64,000 nucleotides of DNA, from NCBI GenBank assembly GCA_023439545.1, contig JAEXNT010000055.1, positions 1 to 64,000 of the forward strand, in the 5' to 3' direction. The position numbers and the translations under genes were made by a program. This document shows positions 54,433-63,417 of this stretch, one piece after another; position 1 is the stretch's first letter; each line of letters begins with the position of its first letter. A model generated the notes under the pieces. The model was given only the letters and a program-made list of their open reading frames with translations. It was not told the origin of the DNA and did no database searches. The stretch comes from Bacillota bacterium. Its GTDB lineage: Bacteria; Bacillota; Clostridia; Acetivibrionales; DTU013.

Positions 54433-54601
54433 CGGCCGCGTTCTGACATATGCGTTCTGGCAGATGCTACGTTCTGCCAGATGCGATCGACATGGCACAT
54501 CGTTCAAACGATATGTCGGAACCGATAAAAGTATCTGTTCAATATGTCACGACCCTGCTGTCAAGGACGGCAGGTTTAATAAACAAGAGGAGGATATTTA
54601 A

Positions 54602-55156
54602 ATGGTACCATTCCTGGTAATTTTAGCACTGGTTGTCCTGGCAGTCGTAATATTTGCAATAGGCTCATACAACAGCCTCGTCGGTAAGCGTAACAAGGTT
54701 GCGAATTCATGGAGCCAGATAGACGTACAGCTAAAGAGAAGATTCGATCTCATACCGAATTTGCTGGAGACGGTCAAAGGCTACGCCGCGCATGAGAAAC
54801 AGACCTTCGAAGCCGTGATGCAGGCAAGGAACAATTATATGTCCTCGGGCTCGCGCCAGGATGTCATGAAAGCCAGCGGTGAGCTTACCCAAGGGCTGAA
54901 CAGGCTGTTTGCGGTAACCGAGGCTTATCCTGAGCTGAAAGCGAACTCCAATTTTCAGGAGCTCCAGCATGAGCTTTCGAAAACCGAGGATAAGATCATG
55001 TTTGCACGACAGTTTTACAATGACGTAGTTATGGAGTACAACAACGCTATACAGATGTTTCCCACGAACATTTTTGCAAACCGCTACAATTTCATGGAAG
55101 AGCCCTTCTTCACCCTCGATGAGAACGAGTCGGCCGCCCCGAAAATACAGTTCTGA
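54602..55156 (+). CDS. LemA family protein
   Basis: Protein of 184 residues with one N-terminal membrane helix and a long helical bundle. Family segments YNSLVGKRNKVANSWSQIDV, LKRRFDLIPNLLETVKGYAA and FARQFYNDVVMEYNNAIQMF. ATG after AAGAGGAGGATATTTAA. Associates with the DUF2207 protein upstream in many Firmicutes. Role in the envelope unknown. Confidence 0.93.
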   Translation: MVPFLVILALVVLAVVIFAIGSYNSLVGKRNKVANSWSQIDVQLKRRFDLIPNLLETVKGYAAHEKQTFEAVMQARNNYMSSGSRQDVMKASGELTQGLNRLFAVTEAYPELKANSNFQELQHELSKTEDKIMFARQFYNDVVMEYNNAIQMFPTNIFANRYNFMEEPFFTLDENESAAPKIQF

Positions 55157-55209
55157 TAATTGAGATACAATAACAGGTTATCGATCTGAACATGTAAAAG
55201 CGAATAAAC

Positions 55210-55256
55210 AAGGCGCTGGTCAACAGGGTGAATTCAACCCCGGCCAGCGCCTTTTG
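55210..55256. terminator. Bidirectional terminator after lemA
   Basis: AAGGCGCTGG (55210-55219) pairs with CCAGCGCCTT (55244-55253) with an inner GGNTGAATTCAACC stem; TTTT on the plus side and AAAA before on the other. It serves lemA and the converging repeat protein gene. Confidence 0.85.
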
Positions 55257-55284
55257 ACTTATGCATGATAGTAGTATATGCGGT

Positions 55285-55869
55285 TTAGAAGCAAGTGAAT
55301 GCTGCTATCCTCCTCAGATCCGTACCAAAGAAGACCCACCTGAAACCGGTCCATCTCCAGCCTGAAATGGAATCCCTGCCGATGAATACGGGCCACATCC
55401 AGAACTGCTGCCCATTAACAAGCCAAATAAATGTGAATCTGAACAGGCAGGGCCTGATGGAACCCGGATTTACTGCAAATACGCCCGGCTGAAGCTGACC
55501 GGCAAACTGCGCCGTCGCCTGGCTCGGTATAAACGCCGGTGGTGCTCCTGCCGGCGGACCTCCACCCGGGCCGCCTCCGGGGAAACCGCCCGGACCTCCT
55601 CCGGGGAACCCTCCGGGACCTCCTCCGGGGAACCCTCCGGGACCGCCTCCGGGAAAACCGCCCGGACCGCCTCCGGGGAACCCTCCAGGACCGCCTCCGG
55701 GAAAACCGCCCGGACCGCCTCCGGGGAAACCGCCCGGACCTTGCGCAAATTGATATCCAGGATCCTGTCCCTGGGAATATTCCTGCCCCTGCGACGGCAT
55801 GTAGTCCGGCGCCTGCCAGGGCATACTGCCGAAGGGCTGAGGATCACGTACTATATAATATTCATTCAT
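55285..55869 (-). CDS. Gly/Pro repeat protein with Trp-rich C-terminal domain
   Basis: Protein of 194 residues. An acidic N-terminus MNEYYIVRDPQPFGSM, a Gln/Tyr stretch, seven tandem GGFPGGGP units, then a Pro/Ala linker and a C-terminal domain with FRFTFIWLVNGQQFWMWPVF and WRWTGFRWVFFGTDLRRIAA. No signal peptide. The start is the ATG at 55869, nine bases after AAGGAG. The repeats recall spore coat or exosporium collagen-like tracts, and the C-terminal domain may be a distinct clostridial family that I cannot name. Copy number of the repeat could vary between strains. Confidence 0.8.
   Translation of the reverse strand: MNEYYIVRDPQPFGSMPWQAPDYMPSQGQEYSQGQDPGYQFAQGPGGFPGGGPGGFPGGGPGGFPGGGPGGFPGGGPGGFPGGGPGGFPGGGPGGFPGGGPGGGPPAGAPPAFIPSQATAQFAGQLQPGVFAVNPGSIRPCLFRFTFIWLVNGQQFWMWPVFIGRDSISGWRWTGFRWVFFGTDLRRIAAFTCF
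55572..55745. repeat. 24-bp tandem repeats encoding GGFPGGGP
   Basis: Seven consecutive GGGGAA-type unit starts 23-25 bases apart on the plus strand, with sequence variation limited to wobble positions (AACCCTCC, AAACCGCC, AAAACCGCC). Coding repeat, not CRISPR. Confidence 0.85.
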
Positions 55870-55983
55870 CCCATACCACTCCTTTATAGGTCTGGTATAG
55901 TTTATGAGAAGTAGTAACAAAAGGTTACATAATGTCTTTCAGAGCAGCTAAGCAAATAAGCAGTTAATCAGTTCACTGTGAAA

Positions 55984-57348
55984 TCAAATCAGACATAAAG
56001 CGGCGAATCCTTTTTTTGTTTCCGCTAAAGCCGAATCCATTCTTGACAGAACCTTGTCGATATTTTCCATCGAGATGGTCGCTCCGGGTTCAAATCTGAT
56101 GGTCTTCGCATTTATCAGCGTCCCGGCCGTCATAACCCTCCGTGCAAACATACCTTTTGCCACAGAATAACCCATTTCGGACGTATGGAATTCCACTCCG
56201 ATCATCAGTCCGATACCGCGGACATCCTGAATGATATCCGGATATTTATCCTTCAGGTTTCTAAGTCCTTTGATCAGGTAAGCGCCTTTGGTTTCCGCCA
56301 GCTTCGGGATATCATTTTCCAACATGTAATTGATGGTCGCAAGCGCTGCCGCACAAGCCAGCGGGTTGCCGCCAAAGGTTGGGGAACCGAGGAGCCACGG
56401 GTTTTCCTTCAACTCATCCACCCAAAGATGAGGCCTTGCGATAATTCCCGTAATAGGCATGATTCCGCCGCCAAACGCTTTTCCAAAGGTCATGATATCC
56501 GGCACGACACCATCTGCTTCACATCTGAACATAGTGCCGGTCCGGCCCATACCGGTCTGTATTTCATCAAATATCAGACAGACTCCATATTCGTCGCAAA
56601 TGCTCCTCACTTCTTTCAGGTACGTCTCCGGAGGTATGATTATTCCAGCCTCTCCCTGTATAGGTTCGACTATGACAGCTGCAACCTTTTCACCGACATG
56701 GACCAGATTCCTTATTGCCTTCCTCATATCCAGGGCATTTCCGTATTCAACATGCTGGATTTGCTGAACCATAGGAAGATAGGGCACACGATAGGTACTC
56801 TTCCCTCCGACTGAAACCGCTCCCATGGATTTGCCGTGAAAAGCATTTATGGTTGAAACGATCCATCTGCCGCCCGTTGCGATCCTGGCCAGCTTCAGCG
56901 CCATTTCCACAGCTTCGGCGCCTCCGTTGGTAAAGAAACAATACTGTAAATCGCCCGGAGTTATTTCAGACAGCACCTTCGCCAGGTACCCCCTCAGCGG
57001 GTCTACAAGCTCCTGGCTGTGCAGTGCCTGGCGATCCAGCTGTGCCTTGACGTATTTGAGTATCTCCGGATTTCGGTGACCGCACATATAAATGCCGAAA
57101 CCGCCCAGACAGTCGATAAATTCCTCGCCGTTAACGTCGTAAAAATAATCCCCTTCATCCCGCCATTCCACAAATGCTGCATTTGTAGATACTGATTTTC
57201 TATACTTCAACCAACCGCTGTTGATATACGTATTGTAATTTTCGATTGATTCCTCGACAATCTGTTTACGCTGTGTCTCGTCGAGCTCCTCTGAAGACAT
57301 ATATCCAAGAACCTTGCTCAATACGTTTTTCGCATTCTTTATACTCAT
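55984..57348 (-). CDS. patA: Putrescine aminotransferase (class III)
   Basis: PLP enzyme of 454 residues, YgjG type: putrescine and 2-oxoglutarate to 4-aminobutanal and glutamate. PLP Lys in MTFGKAFGGGIMPITG, Asp in LIFDEIQTGMGRTG, Ser/Ala in FFTNGGAEAVEMALK. The N-terminal extension and FVEWRDEGDYFYDVNGEEF fit the YgjG class more than acetylornithine enzymes. Last gene of the polyamine operon, behind the aldehyde dehydrogenase. Start ATG 57348 follows GAGGTAATT. Ornithine or diamine analogues are alternative substrates. Confidence 0.88.
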   Translation of the reverse strand: MSIKNAKNVLSKVLGYMSSEELDETQRKQIVEESIENYNTYINSGWLKYRKSVSTNAAFVEWRDEGDYFYDVNGEEFIDCLGGFGIYMCGHRNPEILKYVKAQLDRQALHSQELVDPLRGYLAKVLSEITPGDLQYCFFTNGGAEAVEMALKLARIATGGRWIVSTINAFHGKSMGAVSVGGKSTYRVPYLPMVQQIQHVEYGNALDMRKAIRNLVHVGEKVAAVIVEPIQGEAGIIIPPETYLKEVRSICDEYGVCLIFDEIQTGMGRTGTMFRCEADGVVPDIMTFGKAFGGGIMPITGIIARPHLWVDELKENPWLLGSPTFGGNPLACAAALATINYMLENDIPKLAETKGAYLIKGLRNLKDKYPDIIQDVRGIGLMIGVEFHTSEMGYSVAKGMFARRVMTAGTLINAKTIRFEPGATISMENIDKVLSRMDSALAETKKGFAALCLI

Positions 57349-57383
57349 AATTACCTCGCTTGTTCTACATTATTTTTATAGCT

Positions 57384-58862
57384 TCATCCGGCGAACCAAC
57401 CGGTAGGCGCCGGATTCAGGCTGATATTGATCTGTTTTACTTCAGTGTATTCCTCGTAGCCGAAGGTCCCCAGCTCCCTGCCTATGCCGCTCTGTTTGTA
57501 CCCTCCCCACGGCGCTTCGTTAAAAGTGGGGTTGTAGGAGTTGATCCATGTAATACCGGCCCGCAGTTTTTTGATAACTCTGAGGGCTTTTGCCCCGTCG
57601 GTGGTGAAAACGCCTCCTGCCAGGCCATAAGGGGTATCGTTGGCCATATAGATAGCCTCCTGCTCCGTGGAGAATTTCTGCACTACCAATACAGGGCCGA
57701 AAATTTCTTCTTTTACTATACGCATATCGGAGCGCACATCCGCAAATATTGTCGGTTCTATAAAATAGCCCTTTTCAAGCCCTCCCGCCAAAAGGCGGCT
57801 CCCTCCGCAAAGCAGCGCCGCGCCTTCTTCAACGCCTGATCTGATATAGTCCATCACTTTGAGCATGTGTGCCTCGCTGATCAGCGGTCCCATTTCCGAA
57901 GCCGGATCATCACCGGGTCCCACAACGATCTTTTTTGTCCTTTCCACAAGCCTTTTAAGGAATCTGTCGTAAACAGTGTCCTGGAGAAGCAGACGGGAGC
58001 CTGCCGAGCAAACCTGTCCCTGGTTGCAGAAAATACCGAACATCGCGTAGTCGACCGCTGTTTCAAAGTCTGCATCTTCAAATACGATGTTCGGGGATTT
58101 GCCACCCAATTCGAGCGATATGTTCTTCAGGTTTCCGGACGCAGCCTGCATGATGCTTCTTCCCGTCTTTGTGCCCCCGGTGAACGCAACCTTGTCTATG
58201 TCCGTGTTCGAAGCGATCTCGTGCCCTACCGTGGCTCCTGCTCCGAGCACAAGATTGACCACTCCCTTTGGAAGACCGGCTTCGTGAAATATACTGAACA
58301 GTTCGATTGCTGTCAGCGGCGTTATCTCAGAGGGCTTGAAAACCACAGTATTTCCGGCGGCCAGTGCAGGCGCCATTTTCCACGCGGCCATCAGAAGCGG
58401 ATAATTCCAGGGCACGATCTGGCCGCAGACGCCGACGGGCTCGCGGACTACCATGCTCATCTGCCCTGCGTCGGGTGTGTCGTATGTCTGCCCATGTGGT
58501 TTCGATGCAAGCCCGGCGTAGTACTTGAAGCATTCTATAGTATCATTGACGTCGTATTCCGCCTCCCTCAAGGGTTTACCATTATCCAGCATTTCCAGTT
58601 TCGCAAGGTCGCTCCTCCTTGCGTCAAGCTTCTGCGCAACCTTTAACAGCAGATCGCTTCTCTGCTGAGGAGTGGAATCCTGCCATCCATCTTTGTAGAA
58701 TGCCCTTTTGGCAGCTGTCACTGCCAATACGACGTCTCTTTCGTCACCTTCGGTTATGACAGCCAGGACCTTTCCGTTTGCCGGGCATATTGTATCCCTT
58801 GTTGCGCCGGATATTGAAAGCACCCAAGCCCCGTCGATATACATCATTTTGACATCACTCAT
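57384..58862 (-). CDS. patD: Aldehyde dehydrogenase (gamma-aminobutyraldehyde type)
   Basis: NAD-dependent dehydrogenase of 492 residues. FTGGTKTGRSIM cofactor motif, ELGGKSPNIVF with the general-base Glu and FCNQGQVCSAGSRLL with the catalytic Cys. By context it oxidises 4-aminobutanal from PatA to 4-aminobutyrate. Betaine aldehyde dehydrogenase is similar in sequence; the neighbours favour PatD. ATG at 58862 after AAGGAGGACGG, 30 bases after potD. Confidence 0.85.
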   Translation of the reverse strand: MSDVKMMYIDGAWVLSISGATRDTICPANGKVLAVITEGDERDVVLAVTAAKRAFYKDGWQDSTPQQRSDLLLKVAQKLDARRSDLAKLEMLDNGKPLREAEYDVNDTIECFKYYAGLASKPHGQTYDTPDAGQMSMVVREPVGVCGQIVPWNYPLLMAAWKMAPALAAGNTVVFKPSEITPLTAIELFSIFHEAGLPKGVVNLVLGAGATVGHEIASNTDIDKVAFTGGTKTGRSIMQAASGNLKNISLELGGKSPNIVFEDADFETAVDYAMFGIFCNQGQVCSAGSRLLLQDTVYDRFLKRLVERTKKIVVGPGDDPASEMGPLISEAHMLKVMDYIRSGVEEGAALLCGGSRLLAGGLEKGYFIEPTIFADVRSDMRIVKEEIFGPVLVVQKFSTEQEAIYMANDTPYGLAGGVFTTDGAKALRVIKKLRAGITWINSYNPTFNEAPWGGYKQSGIGRELGTFGYEEYTEVKQINISLNPAPTGWFAG

Positions 58863-58892
58863 TTTAACCGTCCTCCTTGCCTGAAAGTCTTT

Positions 58893-59948
58893 TTACTTGT
58901 TTTTGAATTCCGTCCACATGTCGTCGTACAAGCCTGCCGAATCGCCGAGATTCTCGAGCAGCTGTCCCTTCGCCAGTGCTTCCGACGGCGGATTGGAAGC
59001 CGGATTGTTTTTAAATTCACCGGACAGCAGAGGCTGTGCGGCGCCATTCGGATTTACGTACGGAAATTCATCAGAAAACATTTTGCTTATCTCAGGTCTT
59101 AAAAAAAAGTTGATGAACAATTCAGCGTTTTCTTTATTCTTCGCCCCTTTTGGTATAGACAGATTGTCTATCATAAGTACAAGTCCGTCTTCAGGGTAGA
59201 CCGGCACTATGTTCGGATTCTCCTTCATCGCAAGCGACGCTTCCGCGCACCACAGATAACCGATCGATGTTTCCCCGCTGATCATGGACGATTTCGGAGA
59301 ATCACTGTCGAATACTTTGACATTCTGTTTGAGTGAAAACAATTTCTCCTTAACTTTTTCAAGCTTTGCAGGATCTTTTTCGTTGACCGATTCCCCGGCT
59401 GCGATGGCCGCCATCCCTATAACCATCCTTTGATCGTCGATACAGACTATGGAATTCTTATATTTCGGATCGAATATTTCGCCAAAGGTTTTGATCCCTT
59501 CCGTTATCTTCGACTTGTCGTAACACAGGATCGCATTCGAGATCATATACGGCACCGAGTATTCGCCGGTAGGGTCGTAATAAACATTCCTGTACTTGGA
59601 ATCGATGTTCTGGAGGTTGGTGAGCTTGGAAATATCAAGTTTTTCAAGCATTCCCTCGGTACGCATCTTGTCAACCATATAATCGCTCGGGACTATCAGA
59701 TCATACATGCCGGCTTCGCCGGACTTGATCTTGGCATACATCTCCTCATTTGAAGAGTAATTCGTATAATTGATTTTAATGCCGTACTCCTTAGTGAAGG
59801 CATCAAGTATGGGCTGAGGCATGTACTCGGTCCAATTGAAGAAATTCAATTCCCCGCCGCCCTTACCCGACGAACTGCCGCAGCCGGCTGTCAAGGAAAA
59901 CGAACTAACGATGGCAGCCAAAAGCATCCAACCTAGAAACTTTCTCAT
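58893..59948 (-). CDS. potD: Spermidine/putrescine-binding lipoprotein PotD
   Basis: Periplasmic-type binding protein of 351 residues. Lipobox in SSFSLTAGCGSS; mature protein begins with Gly-rich GSSSGKGGGELNFFNWTEYM, which is the PotD/PotF start, and DLIVPSDYMVDKM and TSIGYLWCAEA carry ligand-site residues. ATG after AAGGGGATG. In Gram-positives it is anchored to the membrane and delivers polyamines to PotBC. Confidence 0.92.
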   Translation of the reverse strand: MRKFLGWMLLAAIVSSFSLTAGCGSSSGKGGGELNFFNWTEYMPQPILDAFTKEYGIKINYTNYSSNEEMYAKIKSGEAGMYDLIVPSDYMVDKMRTEGMLEKLDISKLTNLQNIDSKYRNVYYDPTGEYSVPYMISNAILCYDKSKITEGIKTFGEIFDPKYKNSIVCIDDQRMVIGMAAIAAGESVNEKDPAKLEKVKEKLFSLKQNVKVFDSDSPKSSMISGETSIGYLWCAEASLAMKENPNIVPVYPEDGLVLMIDNLSIPKGAKNKENAELFINFFLRPEISKMFSDEFPYVNPNGAAQPLLSGEFKNNPASNPPSEALAKGQLLENLGDSAGLYDDMWTEFKNK

Positions 59949-59961
59949 TTTAACATCCCCT

Positions 59962-60777
59962 TTATAACATAATTTTATTGGTCATTCTGTTTTTTAACTT
60001 GATTATGATCCCGCTTTGCGTCAGGACCGCCAGCGCTATTGTTCCTGCCAGTATCAGCGTGGACAGCGCGTTGATGTCCGGAGATACCCCCGACCGTACC
60101 ATGGAGTATATTTGCATCGGCAGTGTGACACTCTGCGGCCCGGTGGTAAAAAAGCTGATAATGACGTCATCCATCGAAAGTGTAAGCGACAACAGCGCGC
60201 CGGACACTACACCGGGCATGATGGGAGGAAGCACGATTTCGAACAGCGCCCTGATCCTATTGGCTCCGAGATCCAGCGCCGCTTCCTCGATGGAAGGATC
60301 AAAGCCGTTGAGCCTCGCCCGTACCGTAAAAACAACAAATGGGATACAGAAGGTGGCATGGGCAATGATCAGTGTCAAAAGTCCCAGAGGCATATGCGCT
60401 ATTGAAAAAATGGCCAGAAGCGCTATTCCGAGGATAATTTCCGGTATGATCACAGGGATGTACATAAGAGTTTCAATCAGGGCTTTTCCCTTGAATTTGT
60501 ACTTATGCAGCCCAATCGCACCGAGAGTGCCGATCACAACTGAAATAACCGTACTTGATGCTGCGACGACAAGCGTGTTTTTAAACGCCTCTATAAGCCT
60601 GGTGTTACTGGCTATTCTGCCATACCATTCCAGTGTGAACCCTTCGAAAATAATGTTTATCCTGGAGGTATTGAATGAAAATATAACAACCACAAGTATC
60701 GGAAGGTATAGGAACAGCAATACCATACCGGCATGTATCTTTCCCAGGCACTTTCCCGCTGCTTTTTTCAGCCTCAT
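59962..60777 (-). CDS. potC: Polyamine ABC permease PotC
   Basis: Membrane permease of 271 residues with six helices and the EAA loop ALDLGANRIRALFEIVLPPI. It begins one base after the potB stop. Start ATG after GGGGGTGGCATAG. With PotB it forms the channel. Confidence 0.93.
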   Translation of the reverse strand: MRLKKAAGKCLGKIHAGMVLLFLYLPILVVVIFSFNTSRINIIFEGFTLEWYGRIASNTRLIEAFKNTLVVAASSTVISVVIGTLGAIGLHKYKFKGKALIETLMYIPVIIPEIILGIALLAIFSIAHMPLGLLTLIIAHATFCIPFVVFTVRARLNGFDPSIEEAALDLGANRIRALFEIVLPPIMPGVVSGALLSLTLSMDDVIISFFTTGPQSVTLPMQIYSMVRSGVSPDINALSTLILAGTIALAVLTQSGIIIKLKNRMTNKIML

Positions 60778-61662
60778 CTATGCCACCCCCAGATCGTCAG
60801 GGTCACCCCCGACGGAAGTGTATAACTTAACGAGCAGTAAAGTTACCAAAATCAGAACTATGGAAAGAGCCGAGCCTAGCGGCCAGTTCTGGGCCGTATA
60901 GAACTGGTTCTTTATCAGGTTCCCTATGAGCATGATATTGCCCCCGCCCATCAGATCGGAAACAAAGAAATACCCCAATGCGGGAATGAAAACCATGATG
61001 CAGCCTGCAAAAATCCCCGAAGCCGTCAACGGAAGCGTCACCTGAAAAAATGCCTTAACATATCCGGCTCCCAGATCGTAGGCTGATTCCAGCAGTGTTT
61101 TGTCCAATTTCTCAATAGTGGAGTAGACCGGCAGAATCATGAAGGGTAGCAGAGTATACACCATGCCGAGGATGATCGCCGGCATGTTGAATAGCATTTC
61201 GACAGGCTTCGATATTATGCCTGCACCAAGCAGGAGCCTGTTGAATACTCCATTGCTGCCTAAAAGCGTCTTCCAACCATACAAGCGGATAAGTGAATTG
61301 GTCCAGAAGGGAATTATAACAAGAAGCATCATGATCACCTTCTTCCTCTTCGATCCGTTCGCCATATGATAGGCAAAGGGATAGCTCAAAAGGATGCAGA
61401 CAACGGTCGTCACAAAAGCAATCAGTATTGAATTGAGGTATATCTGCAGGTAATCGGCATTGAACAGCTTAGCGTAATTGACATATGTGAACGTAAACAC
61501 TACGTTTCCGCTTACATCCCTGGTCAGAAAGCTCAGCGCCATAACGTACAAAAGCGGTATTGCGATAAGCACGAGCAGCCATAAGCTTACAGGCGAAATG
61601 GTTGATATGACCGGAAGGAGCTTAAACTTACGCTTCATTTCGTATGTATGTGTTTTCCCCAT
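60778..61662 (-). CDS. potB: Polyamine ABC permease PotB
   Basis: Membrane permease of 294 residues with six helices; EAA loop SAYDLGAGYVKAFFQVTLPL. The ATG at 61662 lies 35 bases inside potA with GGGGGGAGCCGA ahead. Pairs with PotC. Confidence 0.93.
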   Translation of the reverse strand: MGKTHTYEMKRKFKLLPVISTISPVSLWLLVLIAIPLLYVMALSFLTRDVSGNVVFTFTYVNYAKLFNADYLQIYLNSILIAFVTTVVCILLSYPFAYHMANGSKRKKVIMMLLVIIPFWTNSLIRLYGWKTLLGSNGVFNRLLLGAGIISKPVEMLFNMPAIILGMVYTLLPFMILPVYSTIEKLDKTLLESAYDLGAGYVKAFFQVTLPLTASGIFAGCIMVFIPALGYFFVSDLMGGGNIMLIGNLIKNQFYTAQNWPLGSALSIVLILVTLLLVKLYTSVGGDPDDLGVA

Positions 61663-62773
61663 TCGGCTCCCCCCAGTCTATATTGTCGATCATTGTAAAA
61701 ATCTCATGGGATTTGGTATGCATGACCACGGCATGCTCGATGTCCCAATATATGCAGGTTACTGAGGCTACCGGCGGAAGATAATCCCCCGCAAGCCGGT
61801 TTATCTTGATTTCCTGACCGTTAGGCATGACAACTATACTCTTGATTATTGAACCCACATAGATATGTTCTTTTACAATACCGGTAAATACAAAACCCTC
61901 GATCGCATTTTCCGAAAATTTAATCTTCTCGGGCCGGACAGAGATATGTACCAACTCTCCCGCTTTAAAACCTTCGCTTTTTGCCATGACCTTGCCGGTT
62001 TCAGTCCGGAGTTCCAGCAAACCGCCGTCCGCTGAAACTACTGTAGCATCGAATATGTTTGACTCACCAATAAAATCGGCGACAAATTTAGTTAGAGGTT
62101 GTTCGTAAATCTCGTCGGGTGTTGCCAGCTGTTCCAGTACACCTTCATTCATGATGGCAATCCGGTCGCTCATGGTCAGAGCCTCCTCCTGATCGTGGGT
62201 TACATAAATGAAGGTGATCCCGAGCATTCTCTGCAGCCGCTTGAGTTCGATCTGCATTTGTTTCCTGAGTTTCAGATCCAATGCGCCAAGCGGTTCATCC
62301 AAAAGCAGCACCTTCGGCCTGTTGATCAGCGCCCTGGCGATGGCGACTCTTTGCTTCTGCCCGCCTGAAAGCTGCGACGGCATACGCTTTTCAAAGCCTT
62401 CGAGCCTGACCATTGCAAGCATTTCTTCAACTCTCTGTTTTATCTCTGCTTTATTTACTTTTTTCATTTTCAGGCCAAAGGCAATATTATCGAATACATT
62501 TTTGTGCGGGAAAAGCGCATAGCTTTGAAACACGGTATTTACGTCTCTTTCGAACGGTTCCCTGTTTTCGACATCGACTCCCTCGACACTTATGGCGCCT
62601 CCGGTGGGCTGTTCAAAACCCGCGATCATTCTCAGCGTCGTCGTCTTACCGCAGCCTGAGGGACCAAGCATGGTCAGAAATTCCCCTTGTATAACGGAAA
62701 GATTCAAATTGTTGACAACATGGTTGCTGCCATAAAATTTATTTACATTTTTAAGTTCAACCATAAACCCCAT
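61628..62773 (-). CDS. potA: Polyamine ABC ATPase PotA
   Basis: ATPase of 381 residues. Walker A LGPSGCGKTTTLRMIAG, signature LSGGQKQRVAIARAL, Walker B VLLLDEPLGALD, and a TOBE domain (about 270-360) with VRPEKIKFSE. The start is the ATG at 62773 after GGGGGTAGGACA; the open frame to 62803 is longer but has no better site. Energises putrescine/spermidine uptake. Confidence 0.93.
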   Translation of the reverse strand: MGFMVELKNVNKFYGSNHVVNNLNLSVIQGEFLTMLGPSGCGKTTTLRMIAGFEQPTGGAISVEGVDVENREPFERDVNTVFQSYALFPHKNVFDNIAFGLKMKKVNKAEIKQRVEEMLAMVRLEGFEKRMPSQLSGGQKQRVAIARALINRPKVLLLDEPLGALDLKLRKQMQIELKRLQRMLGITFIYVTHDQEEALTMSDRIAIMNEGVLEQLATPDEIYEQPLTKFVADFIGESNIFDATVVSADGGLLELRTETGKVMAKSEGFKAGELVHISVRPEKIKFSENAIEGFVFTGIVKEHIYVGSIIKSIVVMPNGQEIKINRLAGDYLPPVASVTCIYWDIEHAVVMHTKSHEIFTMIDNIDWGEPNGENTYIRNEA

Positions 62774-62819
62774 TGTCCTACCCCCAATCCAAAGTGAAAG
62801 CAATACTGCAGCGCCCGGT

Positions 62820-63158
62820 TTACAGTACCTTTTCTCCGCGTTCTCCGGTACGTATCCTCATGACGTCGCAAACGTCGTAAACGAACACTTTACCGTCTCC
62901 GACGTGGTTTGTGGATATAACTTCCTGTATCCGTATCAGTACATTATCGAGAAGCTCATCGACAATAACCGTATTTACCTGTATCTTTGGCAGTAGATTT
63001 ATATTGACCTTCAGCCCCTTTATTTCATTGACGGTACCCTTCTGTTTGCCGCAGCCCATAACGGCCATGATAGTCATTCCCCCGCAGTTGCATTCGTCCA
63101 GAATACTTTTCAAGGTTTCCAGTTTGTCGGGTTTTATTATGATCTCCAGTTTTTTCAT
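62820..63158 (-). CDS. PII-like signalling protein of the polyamine operon
   Basis: PII-family protein of 112 residues, the normal length. MKKLEIIIKPDKLETLKSIL, GCGKQKGTVNEIKGLKVNIN in the T-loop, VIVDELLDNVLIRIQEVI and GDGKVFVYDV carry the fold and the nucleotide site. The usual T-loop Tyr (about position 51) is not seen (GLKVNI), so uridylylation is unlikely; control would be by nucleotide binding. ATG 63158 eight bases after GGAGGGG. It precedes potA by 46 bases, so it may tie polyamine transport to nitrogen or energy status. No amtB is near. Confidence 0.9.
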   Translation of the reverse strand: MKKLEIIIKPDKLETLKSILDECNCGGMTIMAVMGCGKQKGTVNEIKGLKVNINLLPKIQVNTVIVDELLDNVLIRIQEVISTNHVGDGKVFVYDVCDVMRIRTGERGEKVL

Positions 63159-63198
63159 CTTATCCACCCCTCCAGGTTTATTTCATTATTTAGCCCAT

Positions 63199-63235
63199 AT
63201 AAAAACTCGCTCAACCAGATTTCGATTGAGCGAGT
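63199..63235 (-). terminator. Terminator or attenuator before the PII gene
   Basis: ACTCGCTCAA and TTGAGCGAGT pair around 11 bases, followed by TTTTTATA on the minus strand, 45 bases before the PII start. It could end the upstream aminotransferase transcript or act as an attenuator of the pot operon. Confidence 0.7.
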
Positions 63236-63417
63236 CTTCGTGGACTTGCACCGATATGCGTCAGATATTGGATATTTAATTAACAAAGATATTACCACAT
63301 AAAATCAATATTTGCAATAATGAATTTAATATTATTCATATTTTTATTATTAAGAACATAATTTCACAAATATTAAACGTTTTTTGCAAGTTCTCACCGA
63401 TATTATTGCAATAGTAC
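63236..63417 (-). other. AT-rich gap between aminotransferase and PII genes
   Basis: About 180 bases, very AT-rich, with many short inverted repeats of ATATT/AATAT type. It could hold the pot operon promoter, but no single -35/-10 pair stands out. Confidence 0.3.

Noticed and set aside
55572..55745. Regular 24-bp repeats that could suggest a CRISPR array
   Set aside because: Repeats are contiguous without spacers and code for GGFPGGGP in frame.
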